DNA of 50,448 nt. Source: a methanotrophic endosymbiont of Bathymodiolus puteoserpentis (Logatchev). Lineage in GTDB: Bacteria; Pseudomonadota; Gammaproteobacteria; Methylococcales; Methylomonadaceae. This document shows positions 24,083-34,514 of this stretch, one piece after another. Under the pieces are notes generated by a model that did no database searches, was not told the DNA's origin, and saw nothing but the letters and a program-made list of their open reading frames with translations. How positions within the stretch are numbered: the stretch's first letter is position 1; each line of letters begins with the position of its first letter. Both the position numbers and the translations under genes were made by a program. The DNA lies in the NCBI RefSeq assembly GCF_900128525.1, contig NZ_FQTQ01000095.1, positions 1 to 50,448 of the forward strand, in the 5' to 3' direction.

Positions 24083-25825
24083 TCAATTTGATGAGCACTG
24101 ACCGTCTTGTTGCGAACCTACCTCTTTAATAATGCCAGTAGAAGCTTCTTCTATGCGTTGGCCTGCCAATTCGCTCTCTATGGCACGAATGATAGACGCA
24201 TTAAGTTTAGTTATCTGATAGCAAGGGACAGTTGGTATCGCATGGCTATTGCCAACCCCAGAATCATCAGTTAAAAACAAATAACGAGAATGAGTGAGTA
24301 CCGAAATTGAGCGCATAAGGTATTCGGCGGTATCAGCAACACCACTGGCGGCTAAAGAATAAATATGAACCCCTTTCTCTCGTGCCGTATGGCTTAACGT
24401 TAACATAGGTAATAAATTTTCATCATGTGGCGGTGCATCGGCAACCAAAAAAGCCACGCGTGCAGTATTACCAGTGTGCCAAGGGGCAGATATTGCTTGC
24501 TCTAACCCTTGCTCCATTGCTTCTGGGTAGTCGCCCCCACCCGATGCGCGCTGTTTCTGTAACAGTTTTTCCATTTCATCAACAGACTGCGTAAAAGCAG
24601 AAGAATGAACAATATACTCATCTCCTATATCACGATAGACCACTAAACCATACCTGATTGCTAGCTGGGAATATTTATCGCTAATAACCGTCACAATATT
24701 TTTTAATTCCGCCGTTAGGTAGTCTAGCTCGTCTCCCATACTGCCGGTAGTATCTATAATAAACATTAAATCCAGTTGCGCTGGCAATTTACTGGTCAGG
24801 GTATTTGCCGTTATAGTCAATTCTCTTTCTATCGTAAGTTGCGCTAAATCAATATCTACTGCAAAAGACTCATTCTCATTTGTTGAGATGTTTAACTTAA
24901 GTTGTTTTTCATTGATACCATCAAACAAAGGGAAGAGATAGAAGGTTCCATCACTGCCAGTGTAACTTTTTAATAAGGTTTTTTGTGATGCAATGGTACT
25001 AAATTCAATTTGAGCATTTGCTAAACCAACACCATTGCTATCTAAGACTTTAATCTTAACTCGGTCTTCAGTTGCAAAGGTAGGCAGAGGCGTTTGATTT
25101 TGGGTAAGCGAGTTATTTTTCTCTAATTGTCTGGTAATATAATTTTTAAAATCAGTGTAATTAAGATTATCGTCAATATCTCCGGCAGTTAATATATTAG
25201 CAGCAATTTGTTCATTACCAGGTAACTCAAAAGGGATGCCAAATGACCCATCACTAGCGCCGGATGTGAAAGAAAAAGAGGGGGTTAAGGCGCTGATTGG
25301 CGGACTAAAGTCCCCCATAGTGCCCTTATCAGATTCACTTATATGAAAATAAGAAATATCATTGTGCTTTAATAATGTCGTTGCAGTCGTAATAATATTT
25401 TCACTATTGTCCGGTTGGCTGCCTGCTTTTACAATCTGAACTTCCCATAGGTAGTTTCCATGAATGAGCCCTGGCGGTACCATAATATCCAGTAGTTGAG
25501 TTTTTTCTAATGGATGTACTAACCATGACGTAACAAAAGGAGTTTTCTGGTCTGTTGGTATTACACCAGAAATATGCTTGACATAGTAAACACGGGTTCC
25601 ATCAGGTAATTTTACACTAAGATAAACATCCGTTAGCAGCACCGTTTTCGCATGATTGACTGCAACATAAACTTTTAATGCCTCACCTTCTTTTATTGTC
25701 GCTTGGTTTAGTGTCAAGAGGCTTGTGGTTGCCTGAGCTTGATTAAAGCACAATGCAGAGAGCAGTAAAAGACTAAATAGGTAGCGCATAATCTGCGTAT
25801 TTCTTAAAACGTTGTTCATACTCAT
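24083..25825 (-). CDS. exported von Willebrand factor A-domain protein
   Basis: A 580-residue protein. The signal peptide is MRYLFSLLLLSALCFNQAQA (cleaved near residue 32 of the long form). Residues 33-150 look like a beta domain, and residues about 255-340 a second beta sandwich (VKIKVLDSNGVGLANAQIEF). The vWA domain at about 348-530 has a MIDAS motif DTTGSMGDE, with SGGGDYPEAMEQGL and FLVADAPPHDE. The tail is Gln/Ser/Cys-rich. The start codon has an excellent ribosome binding site (AAAGGAGA, six bases). The ligand is unknown; adhesion or metal-dependent protein binding in the periplasm or at the surface is likely. Confidence 0.82.
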   Translation of the reverse strand: MSMNNVLRNTQIMRYLFSLLLLSALCFNQAQATTSLLTLNQATIKEGEALKVYVAVNHAKTVLLTDVYLSVKLPDGTRVYYVKHISGVIPTDQKTPFVTSWLVHPLEKTQLLDIMVPPGLIHGNYLWEVQIVKAGSQPDNSENIITTATTLLKHNDISYFHISESDKGTMGDFSPPISALTPSFSFTSGASDGSFGIPFELPGNEQIAANILTAGDIDDNLNYTDFKNYITRQLEKNNSLTQNQTPLPTFATEDRVKIKVLDSNGVGLANAQIEFSTIASQKTLLKSYTGSDGTFYLFPLFDGINEKQLKLNISTNENESFAVDIDLAQLTIERELTITANTLTSKLPAQLDLMFIIDTTGSMGDELDYLTAELKNIVTVISDKYSQLAIRYGLVVYRDIGDEYIVHSSAFTQSVDEMEKLLQKQRASGGGDYPEAMEQGLEQAISAPWHTGNTARVAFLVADAPPHDENLLPMLTLSHTAREKGVHIYSLAASGVADTAEYLMRSISVLTHSRYLFLTDDSGVGNSHAIPTVPCYQITKLNASIIRAIESELAGQRIEEASTGIIKEVGSQQDGQCSSN

Positions 25826-26023
25826 GGTTCATCTCCTTTCGATAGAGTGGGGTTGAGCTTTGCTTTGAGTGCTTAGGCAACTCGCAATATGGGGAGCTTA
25901 TTTAGTGTGTGTCACCTAACGAGTATAGCAGTCCCAAAATAAACGATGGAATTAGAATATTTTAAAAACAACCGGTTATACTATTTTTATTATAAATTTA
26001 AGCGTTATCGTATTAGTGAGAAG

Positions 26024-26818
26024 CTATTGATTAAGAATAATTTCTAAAACGAATTTACTGCCAAAATAAGCCAATAGTAAGGCAAGAAAACCGTATAAAG
26101 TCCAGCGTATAGCTGTTTTTCCGCGCCATCCATAAAGCTTTCTGCCTATTAATAGAGCCGAGAAAGTGAGCCAGGCAAGTATCGATAGTATCGTTTTGTG
26201 AACTAGATGCTGAGCAAATAGATCATCAATAAAAATAAAACCACTAATTAGGGAAATGCTTAAAAATAATACGCCAGCACTAATCATTTGGAATAATAAA
26301 GATTCCATGGCTTGCAGTGGGGGGAATGAAAGCATTAACCGTCCAGGATTATGGCTTTTTAGTTGTTTGTTTTGTATGGCGAGTAAGAGTGCCTGAAAGG
26401 CTGCTATGGTGAGTAAGCAAAAAGCGACAATAGAGCTGAGAATATGCGTATTCATGGCAAGAGAATACTCAGTTTTATTAGGTGTTAGATCGGGAAAAAT
26501 ATAGTCCAAAACTAACATAACAGCCGCGAGGGGGAATAGAGCTATACCTAATTTTTCAACGGGTTTTGAAAAAGAGGCGATCAACAATAAAAAAACAATA
26601 ATCACGGAAATAATGGAAGCGGTATGAAAGAAACCAAAATCAATCGTTTGTTGCTCCCATGCGTTGAGCAAAATAGTGCTCAAGTGTGTTAGTGCTGCGA
26701 TTAAAGCAACGATTAAAGCCTTTTTTTGGTGGCGCTTTTCTTTAATATCTTTGATTAACAGGCTGCAGCTTATAAAGTAAAAGAAAATTGCCGTGCCTTC
26801 GAGTAAAAATAAGTTCAT
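26024..26818 (-). CDS. ypjD: YpjD/CcsA-like inner-membrane protein
   Basis: A 264-residue polytopic protein with about eight membrane segments, of the cytochrome c assembly (CcsA/CcmF-like) superfamily. The YpjD pattern is clear: NTHILSSIVAFCLLTIAAFQALLL, PPLQAMESLLFQMISAGVLFL, HKTILSILAWLTFSALLIGR and RKLYGWRGKTAIRWTLYGF. His in NTHIL and VHKTI could ligand haem. Family function is uncertain (an inner-membrane protein near CorC/ffh in other genomes). It starts 6 bp after dtd and is probably in one transcript with the ZIP gene. Confidence 0.88.
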   Translation of the reverse strand: MNLFLLEGTAIFFYFISCSLLIKDIKEKRHQKKALIVALIAALTHLSTILLNAWEQQTIDFGFFHTASIISVIIVFLLLIASFSKPVEKLGIALFPLAAVMLVLDYIFPDLTPNKTEYSLAMNTHILSSIVAFCLLTIAAFQALLLAIQNKQLKSHNPGRLMLSFPPLQAMESLLFQMISAGVLFLSISLISGFIFIDDLFAQHLVHKTILSILAWLTFSALLIGRKLYGWRGKTAIRWTLYGFLALLLAYFGSKFVLEIILNQ

Positions 26819-26824
26819 AGGGAA

Positions 26825-27262
26825 TTAAACTTTTAGAGTAAAAGTAACAGGACCATCATTGATTAGTGCTACCTGCATATTGGCACCGAATTGCCCCGTT
26901 TGTATAGGAGAAAAATTATTTTTAGCATAACTAACAAAATAATTAAATAACGCTTCACCTTTTTTGGGGCTGGCAGCAGGCGTAAAGCTAGGGCGATTAC
27001 CTGAGTTGGTGTCGGCTGCTAAAGTGAATTGGGGAACAAGTAGTAATCCCCCTTGAATGGCGGGTAAATTTAAGTTCATGCGGTCATCTGCATCTGGAAA
27101 AATACGGTAGTTCACAATGCGTTCAAATAAACGTTGTGCGGATTTTTCGCTATCTTGTTTTTCGACAGCAATTAAGGCCATAATGCCGCGCTCTATTGCG
27201 CCTATTTGTATGCCATCAACTGAGACACTGGCCTGTGTAACGCGCTGGATAAGAGCGATCAT
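26825..27262 (-). CDS. dtd: D-aminoacyl-tRNA deacylase
   Basis: A 145-residue enzyme that removes D-amino acids (and Gly mischarged on tRNA-Ala) from tRNA. MIALIQRVTQASVSVDG opens the family fold. The catalytic cross-subunit motifs are PQFTLAADT (usually SQFTL) near 78 and NDGPVTF near 134. The start is taken as ATG 27262, not the TTG at 27271, since it begins just after the ZIP gene stop. It sits between ypjD and the ZIP transporter on one strand. Confidence 0.95.
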   Translation of the reverse strand: MIALIQRVTQASVSVDGIQIGAIERGIMALIAVEKQDSEKSAQRLFERIVNYRIFPDADDRMNLNLPAIQGGLLLVPQFTLAADTNSGNRPSFTPAASPKKGEALFNYFVSYAKNNFSPIQTGQFGANMQVALINDGPVTFTLKV

Positions 27263-27263
27263 A

Positions 27264-28199
27264 TTAAGCAAGCAAATTATCTAAGGCCATCATAATGATA
27301 AAACCAATCATTAAGGCAAAAGTAGCGTAGCGTGAACGACCATTAGCATGCGTTTCAGGGATGATTTCTTCAGAAATAACGAATAGCATCGCGCCAGCTG
27401 CAAAACCCATGGCAAAAGGCATGATTGAAGTGAAAGTGGCAACCATCGTAATACCTAAGATACCACCTATAGGCTCCACTAATCCTGTTAATGTAGCAAT
27501 GCCGACAGCTTTCCACTTGTTATAACCTAGCGCCACCAAAGGCAAAGCGACTGCTAGTCCTTCAGGGATGTTTTGTAAGGCAATAGCGATAGCTAAGACG
27601 GTACCATTATGCATATCTCCAGTACCAAAGCTAACCCCGACTGACATACCTTCTGGAAAGTTATGGATAGTAATAGCAACAATAAATAGCCAGATTTTTT
27701 GTAATGAAGCGGTTTGGATATTGGAAGCATCATCAAAATGCAGGTGCGGCAGTTTTTTATCTGCTAAATGTAAAAATAAAGCGCCGACTAACATGCCTAA
27801 GGCAACCGCCCATAACCCTTTACCTGGCCATAATGCATTACCTGCTTCTATGCCGGGAACTAATAATGAAAAGGCTGTAGCAGCAAGCATAACGCCCGCC
27901 GCGGCCCCCAGTAAGGTATTAAAAACATTATTGGAAACCTCTTTAAAGAAGGCCGCGGGTAATGCGCCAAGTCCGGTTGCTAAGCTAGCTAAGACGCAGG
28001 CAAGAAAACCGATCATCGCTATTTTGCCAAAGAATAGATATAAGGCCCCAAAGACAATAACTTGAGTTAATAAAAATAGCCCCAGTATAGCGAGCCAAAA
28101 CTGAAGTTTAGGTAGTGCTTTTAATTTTTGATATTGTGCACTTGATGTGAGTTTAACTTGGCATTTGTCGATAAAATTGGCTGAAGTTAGGCTGCTCAT
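27264..28199 (-). CDS. ZIP-family metal transporter
   Basis: A 311-residue inner-membrane protein with eight predicted membrane segments after a 40-residue N-terminal cytosolic stretch. The metal-site helices are ITIHNFPEGMSVGVSFG and ALQNIPEGLAVALPLV, with EEIIPETHANG later, matching the GufA-type ZIP family. It should carry divalent metal (zinc likely, iron or manganese possible) inward. The intracellular loop HLADKKLPHLHFDD has few histidines. It is the first gene of the ZIP-dtd-ypjD run. Confidence 0.93.
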   Translation of the reverse strand: MSSLTSANFIDKCQVKLTSSAQYQKLKALPKLQFWLAILGLFLLTQVIVFGALYLFFGKIAMIGFLACVLASLATGLGALPAAFFKEVSNNVFNTLLGAAAGVMLAATAFSLLVPGIEAGNALWPGKGLWAVALGMLVGALFLHLADKKLPHLHFDDASNIQTASLQKIWLFIVAITIHNFPEGMSVGVSFGTGDMHNGTVLAIAIALQNIPEGLAVALPLVALGYNKWKAVGIATLTGLVEPIGGILGITMVATFTSIMPFAMGFAAGAMLFVISEEIIPETHANGRSRYATFALMIGFIIMMALDNLLA

Positions 28200-28402
28200 T
28201 ATCTCTCTCTTAGTATCTGATGGGTAATCAGTTTATTGTATAGGTAATTTATTTATCATCAACAATGATTTTTTTAAATCTTATTTATTTGCTAGTGTAT
28301 TGGGCTGAGTACAACGCTGTAACTGCCAAATTTTCTCAAGAGTGTGTTCTTTAACTGGTATTAGTTTCTGTTAAAAAAATTTAGCAAGGATTTTATATTT
28401 AA

Positions 28403-29227
28403 ATGATAAAAAAATATTACTGGATGATTATTTTTCTGCTGCTGCTGGTAGCGCAACTAAGTTATGCAGCCGTTTACCAATGGACTGATGCGCAAGGGCG
28501 TAAGCATTATTCAGATAAACCGCAGAGACAAGCGACAGAATTCCAGCTAGCAAAAAGTTATCGTTATTATGTGGTAAAGAAAGTTTATGACGGTGATACA
28601 GTGCAATTAACAGATGGCAGGAAAATTCGTTTATTAAGTATTAACACCCCTGAAATAGAACACCAAAATCAAATAGAGCAAGCAGGGGGAGAATTGGCAA
28701 AAAAATGGCTGACGAAAGCGCTGATAGGTAAAAAAGTTCATTTGGAATTTGATCAGGAAAAACGTGATAAGTACCATCGCTATCTAGCACATATTTTTAC
28801 TGAGCAAGATATGCATATTAATTATGAATTAGTTCGTTTAGGGTTTGCTAGTGTTAATATTTTTCCGCCTAGCCTTAAATATGTTCCGGAATTAGTGACC
28901 GCGGAGCGGGAAGCAGAGGCTAATAAACTAGGTATCTGGGGTTATTCTGAGTACAAGGTTAAATCTGCTCACGAGGTGACTAAAAAGAATAAAAAAGGCT
29001 GGCAACGTATTGCTGGCACTGTATCTGCGATAAAAGTCACAGCAAAAAGTGTATATTTGAAATTGACAGATACTTTTGCAGTACGCATTAAAAAAGAACA
29101 TTTACGCTATTTTGAGGATGTGCAGAGCTTAAAAGGGCGAAAAATTGAAGTGAGGGGTTGGGTTAATCGCTATAAAAAGGGCTATATAATGTTGCTTAAG
29201 CACCCGAGCGCCCTGAGGGAGTTATAG
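28403..29227 (+). CDS. exported DUF4124-thermonuclease fusion
   Basis: A 274-residue protein. A signal peptide (MIKKYYWMIIFLLLLVAQLS) is followed by a short DUF4124 motif, VYQWTDAQGRKHYSDKP, then an SNase domain from about 55: VYDGDTVQLTDGRKIRLLSI, NTPEIEHQ, DKYHRYLAHIF and LVRLGFASV. The expected catalytic Arg-Glu-Arg set is represented by RLLSINTPE and DKYHR; the second Arg position needs alignment. A C-terminal OB-like domain follows (VSAIKVTAKSVYLKLTDTF). It would cut nucleic acid in the periplasm or outside. AAGGA precedes ATG 28403. Confidence 0.85.
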   Translation: MIKKYYWMIIFLLLLVAQLSYAAVYQWTDAQGRKHYSDKPQRQATEFQLAKSYRYYVVKKVYDGDTVQLTDGRKIRLLSINTPEIEHQNQIEQAGGELAKKWLTKALIGKKVHLEFDQEKRDKYHRYLAHIFTEQDMHINYELVRLGFASVNIFPPSLKYVPELVTAEREAEANKLGIWGYSEYKVKSAHEVTKKNKKGWQRIAGTVSAIKVTAKSVYLKLTDTFAVRIKKEHLRYFEDVQSLKGRKIEVRGWVNRYKKGYIMLLKHPSALREL

Positions 29228-29233
29228 GTCTGT

Positions 29234-29283
29234 GGGAGCTGTTTTTTGTTGCAGCGTGTATAAATCACAGTAAAAAAACTCCC
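29234..29283. terminator. possible shared terminator of convergent genes
   Basis: GGGAG-CTG-TTTTTT (29234 onward) pairs with AAAAAAA-CTCCC (ending 29283) around a 20-odd-base loop, between the convergent nuclease and DUF4105 genes. The arms carry T- and A-runs, so either strand's transcript would have GGGAG followed by U's. The loop is long, so this is only a candidate. Confidence 0.4.
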
Positions 29284-29299
29284 ATAACTTATGGTTTTA

Positions 29300-30295
29300 T
29301 TAGTATTGATAAGGCCTGATTTGTTGCGAGTAATTGGCATTATAAATATTAGGCTGGATATATTGATTAATATAAGCGCGCTGCTTGGCTTCTGCAAAAG
29401 GTAAGCTGCTTTTTATTTTACCGTTTTGGTAAAACATTTCGTCAGAAAAACCATTGGCATAAAGTCGATAGTCAAAAGGGTGGTGTTTACCCCCAACTTT
29501 TCGGAAATCAGTCATTAAACTAGTAAAGCAGTTTTGTGTAATCGTATTATAAAATTTTGGAGTCGTACGCAATGTATTGACGCGATCAATAACAACATTA
29601 AATAAGCGGCGAATTTCTTGTTTAGAGGCATTCGTAGGATAGATGTAAACCTCTTCACCGCGAAAATTAGTTCTTAGCTGTAAGACATCTCTTTCGGTTG
29701 CTAGTACATAAATGAGTTCAAATTGATTATATAAGCCAGTAAATCCGCCATACTCCTCATCTTTAGCGTTACGAACTTCGGTCGAAACAGCTAAACGATC
29801 ACCATTTTTAAAACCAAAACTAAATATGCTATGTGCAATTGCTTGGTTGCCATCCCAGTAAGATAGAATGTAATCAAGCTGATTTAATTGCCCTAAATCA
29901 TAAATTTTATCAATATACTGAATTTTATAGTCGGTCTCTGATTGATAAATAAAATCACGTATATTATGGATATGTACCTTGTTATTATCTATTGTGGCCC
30001 AAGGTAATCGGCTGACACCATCTGCCCAGTTTTTATTCTGTACAGGTGTCATCTGGTTCCAGCGAAGAAAAACTATCGAAAAAAGGATGAATGTAAAGGT
30101 TCGATAGACTTTTTTATGTGTGGGGATACTTTGTAGTAATAAAAGTAAAATGGCATAAATGATAGCTAGCGCTAAATTTAGATTATGCTGTGGGAAAATT
30201 TTTAGAAAATAAACAGCAGGAATACTCCATAATCCAAATAAAATGGCACAGAGATAGTATAAGAAAGTAAGTGTTTTGGTGAGTATACTTGGCAT
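29300..30295 (-). CDS. membrane-anchored DUF4105 (Lnb N-terminal) protein
   Basis: A 331-residue protein. Three membrane segments lie in the first 85 residues (LTFLYYLCAILFGLWSIP, LNLALAIIYAILLLLLQSIP, TFTFILFSIVFL). The periplasmic DUF4105 domain follows: NWADGVSRLPWATI, NIRDFIYQ, LSYWDGNQAIAHSIFSFGF, LAVSTEVRNAKDEEYGGF and FYNTITQNCFT with a conserved Asn-Cys pair that resembles a papain-type active site. The C-terminus is Tyr/Asn/Gln-rich. Function is not established; the fold hints at a thiol hydrolase or transferase on the envelope. It is convergent with the nuclease gene. Confidence 0.85.
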   Translation of the reverse strand: MPSILTKTLTFLYYLCAILFGLWSIPAVYFLKIFPQHNLNLALAIIYAILLLLLQSIPTHKKVYRTFTFILFSIVFLRWNQMTPVQNKNWADGVSRLPWATIDNNKVHIHNIRDFIYQSETDYKIQYIDKIYDLGQLNQLDYILSYWDGNQAIAHSIFSFGFKNGDRLAVSTEVRNAKDEEYGGFTGLYNQFELIYVLATERDVLQLRTNFRGEEVYIYPTNASKQEIRRLFNVVIDRVNTLRTTPKFYNTITQNCFTSLMTDFRKVGGKHHPFDYRLYANGFSDEMFYQNGKIKSSLPFAEAKQRAYINQYIQPNIYNANYSQQIRPYQY

Positions 30296-30356
30296 GCGTT
30301 GTGTATGTGAGTGACTGCAACCTTTATAGACTTAAGGTTGCAGTCTAGTTGAGGGG

Positions 30357-32099
30357 TTAGATTTTAAATTGTCTAACCGTAGTGCGTAGCTGATCTGCCA
30401 AGCCCATTAACTGCTGGCTTGACTCTGATGTCGCATGAGCACCTTGAGAGGTTTGATTGGAAATATCGCCAATATTATTAATATTACGTTTAATCTCTTC
30501 CGTTACAGCACTTTGTTGCTCAGATGCTGTGGCAATTTGCGTATTCATGCTATTGATCTGATCAATCTTTTCATTAATGCGGTTTAATGCGTCACCTGCT
30601 GAGGCTGCCTGCTCAACGCTTGATTTTGCTTGGCGTTGCCCTTGTTCCATAACCTGAGCCGCTGATTTTGCGCGCGTTTGTAAGCGTTCAATGGTTTGGC
30701 GGATTTCTTCGGTTGAGTTTTGTGTGCGACTGGCTAGCGTCCTTACTTCATCAGCGACAACAGCAAAGCCACGGCCTTGTTCACCGGCACGAGCGGCTTC
30801 AATAGCTGCATTTAAGGCTAATAAATTGGTTTGTTCAGCGATACCTTGAATCACTCCTAAAACTTGACCTATACTTTCACTGTCTGACTCTAAATCATGG
30901 ATGACTTGAGCGGCACTTTCGACCTCAGAGGCGAGTGAGTTGATTGCTATGACGGCTTGCTTGACAATTGAACTACCTTCAGTGGCTTCATGGTTTGCTA
31001 AATCAGCAGTTTCAGAGGCATTTAATGCATTTCTGGAAACATTATTGACGGTTGATGCCATTTGCTCCATAGCACTAGCAACTTGAGTTGTTTCTGTCTG
31101 TTGCCGTTGTACGTCATGTTCGGTTTTTTGTGTGATAGTGGATAATTGCTGTGATGAATTAGCTAGCTGTTCACTGATCTCATTAATTTTATAAATTGTT
31201 TTGCCTATTTTTTTGACGAAACTATTAAAACTGGCAGCAACCCAAGCAAACTCTGTCTTACCTTTTATATTTAGACGTGCTGTTAAATCACCATCACCAC
31301 TAGAAATATCTTGTAGTTTTAAGGCTAAGTCCGTGAGTGGAGTGATGATAATGCTATTAATTAACCAATATAAACCGGCGATCAATACAATCAAAGTAAC
31401 TATAGTAAAGCCAATTTGCTTATACATTGATTGTGCTAATTCTTTGTAAGCTGCTGTTAGTGGAGTGATAATTTCAAAAGCACCGTGTAAATCGCCCGCG
31501 TGCTTATTTTCCATTTTATAGCCAAGCAGATCAACGCCATTATTATTAGCCCACAGTTTTTGAGATGTAATAGGGTTGCCGTGGCAGATTTCGCATTGTT
31601 TACTTAAAATAACAGGTCGAAAATAATGTACTGTTTCATTCGTTTCATCTACATAGCTGTATTCAGTCGCCTGTGGGTTTTGTTTGAAAAAGTTCAGAAC
31701 CTCACGTTCTTTCTTATTAGCTTCGTTTTTAGGGTTCCTAGCATTGATATTCGGTGCTTTAAAACTGAAACTGCCTTCTTTGGCTTTAGCTTGGACAATT
31801 TCCCATGATGTTGCAACAGGAACCGTTGCTAAGATTTTTGTCAGTCGTTCGTTTGCATTACTAATGCTATTATAATTATTAAGCTGTTGTGTCGTAAACA
31901 CACCATCATCCCATTTTTTGATCATATTTTTACGCACAGATTCAGCGACGAGTAATAGGTTTTTCGCTTGCTCTGTTTTTTGCGTAATAATTTTTTGTTT
32001 GTCGGCTTGATAAATAAAGAACAGGGATGCAGTAGAGATGACGATTAAAAAGATGAGGGTGCTGAGGATCACTTTAGTACCAATGGAGTTCCAATTCAT
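30357..32099 (-). CDS. chemoreceptor with c-type haem sensory domain
   Basis: A 580-residue methyl-accepting chemotaxis protein. One membrane segment at about 8-28 and a second near 228-248 bracket a periplasmic Tll0287-like (DUF3365) domain that carries CEICH at 169-173, a CxxCH c-type haem motif. HAMP follows ([17 protein letters not shown]), then the signalling hairpin [20 protein letters not shown] with [13 protein letters not shown]. It probably senses redox state, oxygen or NO through haem and signals CheA. No che genes are in the window. It has no pentapeptide tether. Confidence 0.94.
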   Translation of the reverse strand: MNWNSIGTKVILSTLIFLIVISTASLFFIYQADKQKIITQKTEQAKNLLLVAESVRKNMIKKWDDGVFTTQQLNNYNSISNANERLTKILATVPVATSWEIVQAKAKEGSFSFKAPNINARNPKNEANKKEREVLNFFKQNPQATEYSYVDETNETVHYFRPVILSKQCEICHGNPITSQKLWANNNGVDLLGYKMENKHAGDLHGAFEIITPLTAAYKELAQSMYKQIGFTIVTLIVLIAGLYWLINSIIITPLTDLALKLQDISSGDGDLTARLNIKGKTEFAWVAASFNSFVKKIGKTIYKINEISEQLANSSQQLSTITQKTEHDVQRQQTETTQVASAMEQMASTVNNVSRNALNASETADLANHEATEGSSIVKQAVIAINSLASEVESAAQVIHDLESDSESIGQVLGVIQGIAEQTNLLALNAAIEAARAGEQGRGFAVVADEVRTLASRTQNSTEEIRQTIERLQTRAKSAAQVMEQGQRQAKSSVEQAASAGDALNRINEKIDQINSMNTQIATASEQQSAVTEEIKRNINNIGDISNQTSQGAHATSESSQQLMGLADQLRTTVRQFKI

Positions 32100-32276
32100 A
32101 TGTATTTACCTTTATTATCATTATTAGAGCCTATATCGACAGTGTAGAATAAATCTAAAGTACTTTCTATGGTGGAATTTAGTTTTTTTCTCTATTCGCT
32201 TTAGCGAAGCATTTTGATAAGTATAAACTATAAGCTAACATAGCCTTTTTCATTCACTTAAATAGTCGCACTCTCT

Positions 32277-34511
32277 ATGGGCATTCAGGATAATTTTGAA
32301 CAAATCCCTTTAAAGGATTTCACCGAAAAAGCATACTTAGATTATTCTATGTACGTTATTTTAGATCGGGCTTTACCGCATATTGGTGATGGTTTAAAAC
32401 CGGTGCAAAGGCGTATTATTTATGCCATGTCTGAGTTAGGCTTAAGTGCTTTATCCAAACATAAAAAATCAGCGCGTACTGTAGGAGATGTATTAGGGAA
32501 GTATCATCCGCATGGTGATTCTGCGTGTTATGAAGCAATGGTGTTAATGGCACAAAATTTTTCTTATCGTTATCCTTTAGTTGATGGGCAGGGTAATTGG
32601 GGTTCACCTGATGACCCTAAGTCGTTTGCTGCGATGCGTTATACCGAATCACGATTAACCGCTTATGCACAAACCTTATTAAGTGAGTTGGGGCAAGGGA
32701 CAGTTGAGTGGCATAATAATTTTGATGGTACCTTAAAAGAACCGGCCTTATTGCCGGATCGCTTACCTAATATATTACTCAACGGCACAATGGGTATAGC
32801 CGTGGGGATGGCGACGGATATTCCACCACATAATTTAAGAGAGGTCGCAAATGCCTGTGTGCACTTATTAGATAATCCTGAAGCTCCGCTAGAAGACTTA
32901 TTTAATTTTGTCCAGGGGCCTGACTATCCAACCGATGCAGAAATTATTAGTGGTCGAGAAGATATACAAAAAATGTATGTTACGGGGCATGGCTCCATTC
33001 GTATGCGCGCTAAATATGAGCTAGAAGAGCAGAATATTATTGTTACTGCTTTACCACATCAAGTCTCAGGCGCGAAACTACTAGAGCAAATCGCTGCGCA
33101 AATGCAGGCGAAAAAATTGCCGATGATTGAAGATTTAAGAGATGAATCGGATCATGAGAATCCAACGCGCTTAGTGATTATGCCTAAATCCAAGCGTGCA
33201 GATATTGAGGCGATTATGTCGCACTTATTTGCCACGACGGATTTAGAAAAGAATTTTCGCGTGAATATGAATATGATTGGCTTAAATGGCCGACCTAAGG
33301 TGAAAGGTTTACGTGAAATTTTAGTGGAGTGGTTGAGTTTTCGCGTGGCAACAGTACGCAGGCGTTTGCAATATCGCTTAGACAAGGTTTTGGCGCGCTT
33401 GCATATTTTAGAAGGCTTATTAATCGCTTTTTTGAATATTGATGAAGTGATAGCTATTATCCGCACAGAAGACAAGCCTAAACCTGTTTTAATGGCGCGT
33501 TTTAGCATTACAGATACCCAAGCTGAAGCCGTTTTAGAATTAAAATTACGTCACCTCGCTAAGCTAGAAGAAATGGCGATTAAAGGTGAGCAGGCAGAAT
33601 TAGAGAAAGAGCGTGATCACTTACAAAAACTATTAGGTTCGCAGCGCTTGTTAAATCGGTTAGTTAGAAAAGAAATCTTAGAAGATGCTGATAAATATGG
33701 CGATGAGCGTCGCTCTTTAATTGTTGAACGTGACACAGCCAAAGCGCTGAGTACCGCGGCATTGATTAATAACGAGCCAGTGACGGTTGTACTGTCACAA
33801 AAAGGTTGGATACGTGCGGCAAAAGGGCATGATGTAGAACCAGAAAGTTTGAACTATCGTTCTGGCGATGGTTATTTATGTTCTGTCTTAGGGCGTACCA
33901 CTCAACCGGTTTATATTTTGGACTCTACTGGTCGGTTTTATGTCACCAGTACCTATGATCTTCCTTCGGCGCGTAGTCAAGGCGAGCCGCTTACTGGACG
34001 CTTAAAACCACCAGCAGGTTCATTGTTTAGGTATTTATTAACAGGATGTGAAGATGATTGGTTGTTAGTGGCGAGTGATGCGGCGTATGGCTTTAGAGTG
34101 CAGTTGAAAGATTGTATTTCTAAGAATAAAGCGGGTAAAGCCATCGTTACTCTACCTAAAGGTGCGCAATTACTTGAGCCGGTAAAAATTCATAATAATA
34201 CAGATTTAATCGCAGTGGCTACCTTACAAGGACGCTTGTTAGTTTTCCCTACGGCGGCATTACCGGCTTTAGCAAAAGGTAAAGGTAATAAACTGGTACA
34301 AATTTTACCGGCTGATTTACTAGCAGGTGCAGATAAAGTCGTAGGACTTGCGGTTATTACTGAAGGCGCTGCTTTAAAAGTGATTTCGGGCAAGCGCAGT
34401 TTAACGCTGAAAGCCTCTGATTTAGTGGTTTACCAAAGTGTTAGAGCTAAACGTGGACAAAGGTTACCACGTGGTTTTCAACGTGTCGAAGCTTTGCAGA
34501 GTGTAGAGTAA
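32277..34511 (+). CDS. parC: DNA topoisomerase IV subunit A
   Basis: A 744-residue type II topoisomerase subunit that decatenates chromosomes together with ParE. It has the N-terminal [20 protein letters not shown] and the catalytic Tyr in [11 protein letters not shown]. The region before it, [20 protein letters not shown], keeps the Ser and Glu positions linked to fluoroquinolone resistance when mutated, so the allele looks wild type. The C-terminal beta-pinwheel repeats run from about 490. mrcB starts 3 bp after it. Confidence 0.97.
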   Translation: MGIQDNFEQIPLKDFTEKAYLDYSMYVILDRALPHIGDGLKPVQRRIIYAMSELGLSALSKHKKSARTVGDVLGKYHPHGDSACYEAMVLMAQNFSYRYPLVDGQGNWGSPDDPKSFAAMRYTESRLTAYAQTLLSELGQGTVEWHNNFDGTLKEPALLPDRLPNILLNGTMGIAVGMATDIPPHNLREVANACVHLLDNPEAPLEDLFNFVQGPDYPTDAEIISGREDIQKMYVTGHGSIRMRAKYELEEQNIIVTALPHQVSGAKLLEQIAAQMQAKKLPMIEDLRDESDHENPTRLVIMPKSKRADIEAIMSHLFATTDLEKNFRVNMNMIGLNGRPKVKGLREILVEWLSFRVATVRRRLQYRLDKVLARLHILEGLLIAFLNIDEVIAIIRTEDKPKPVLMARFSITDTQAEAVLELKLRHLAKLEEMAIKGEQAELEKERDHLQKLLGSQRLLNRLVRKEILEDADKYGDERRSLIVERDTAKALSTAALINNEPVTVVLSQKGWIRAAKGHDVEPESLNYRSGDGYLCSVLGRTTQPVYILDSTGRFYVTSTYDLPSARSQGEPLTGRLKPPAGSLFRYLLTGCEDDWLLVASDAAYGFRVQLKDCISKNKAGKAIVTLPKGAQLLEPVKIHNNTDLIAVATLQGRLLVFPTAALPALAKGKGNKLVQILPADLLAGADKVVGLAVITEGAALKVISGKRSLTLKASDLVVYQSVRAKRGQRLPRGFQRVEALQSVE

Positions 34512-34514
34512 GCA

